DNA from: an uncultured Actinomycetes bacterium
GTDB lineage: Bacteria > Actinomycetota > Actinomycetes > Nanopelagicales > Nanopelagicaceae
Assembly: GCA_903890345.1 (NCBI GenBank)
Contig: CAITAV010000050.1
Location: 1-24,285, forward strand
Length of the DNA: 24,285 nt
Direction of reading: 5' to 3'
The translations under genes were made by a program, and so were the position numbers. The notes below the pieces were generated by a model. That model saw only the letters and a program-made list of their open reading frames with translations, was not told the DNA's origin and ran no database searches. This document shows, piece by piece, positions 24,269-24,285 of the stretch. Every line of letters starts with the position of its first letter. Position 1 is the stretch's first letter.

Positions 24269-24285
24269 GGGGTGTTTGCGACCCC
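24269..24285 (-). other. Small hairpin in the permease leader, cut by the window edge
   Basis: On the - strand GGGGT and ACCCC form a five-pair stem with a seven-base loop, about 13 bases upstream of the ribosome site. No T tract follows. It may be a piece of a larger leader structure beyond the window, or chance. Confidence 0.3.

Noticed and set aside
1..24285. Mobile elements, CRISPR arrays, tRNA/rRNA genes, defence systems or prophage remnants
   Set aside because: Both strands were read for transposase-like genes, direct-repeat arrays, tRNA cloverleaf ends and phage genes; none was recognised, and nearly all the DNA is covered by housekeeping genes.

Overview
The window is a compact chromosomal segment from an actinobacterium of low to moderate GC (judged by eye, not computed). 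The order pyrB-pyrC-carA-carB-...-pyrF-mihF/gmk-rpoZ-coaBC-metK-priA-def/fmt-rsmB-rpe is the classical actinobacterial backbone, as I recall it from Mycobacterium. The mIHF domain, long-form HisG, ACT-domain SerB next to an ABC ATPase, and a PriA without helicase motifs are also actinobacterial. Base composition, near absence of intergenic DNA and loss of accessory genes suggest a streamlined lineage such as the freshwater acI / Nanopelagicales group. That placement is inference.

Layout. Bases 1-9045 hold a tightly overlapping pyrimidine operon on the + strand: pyrB (5' end cut by the window), pyrC, carA, carB, pyrK, pyrD, pyrF. It encodes de novo UMP synthesis from glutamine, bicarbonate and aspartate, with an NAD-linked class 1B dihydroorotate dehydrogenase (PyrD plus PyrK). 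Bases 9074-9943 encode a single protein with an mIHF nucleoid domain fused to guanylate kinase. It is followed by rpoZ, coaBC, metK, a helicase-dead priA, def, fmt, rsmB and rpe. Bases 18061-18264 carry an FMN riboswitch with a probable Shine-Dalgarno-sequestering hairpin, controlling a PnuC-type riboflavin transporter (ribM/pnuX). hisE and hisG follow.

From 20058 the coding direction changes. serB (- strand) converges on hisG with a 4-base overlap and diverges from an ABC ATPase gene at 21351. ung follows the ATPase gene, then a long symmetrical hairpin (22758-22800) that probably terminates transcription from both sides. Last is an AzgA-type purine permease on the - strand, whose leader is cut by the window edge.

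The main themes are nucleotide, cofactor (CoA, SAM, flavin) and translation-initiation functions. Three observations stand out: the mIHF-guanylate kinase fusion; the reduction of the usual rpe-rib-hisE-hisG locus to a riboflavin importer under an FMN riboswitch, suggesting riboflavin dependence; and a recurrent TANNNT box exactly six bases before start codons, suggesting widespread leaderless transcription. I found no mobile element, CRISPR array, tRNA or rRNA, and no clearly undescribed multi-gene system. No gene-free stretch exceeds 300 bases; the longest is the 204-base riboswitch leader.
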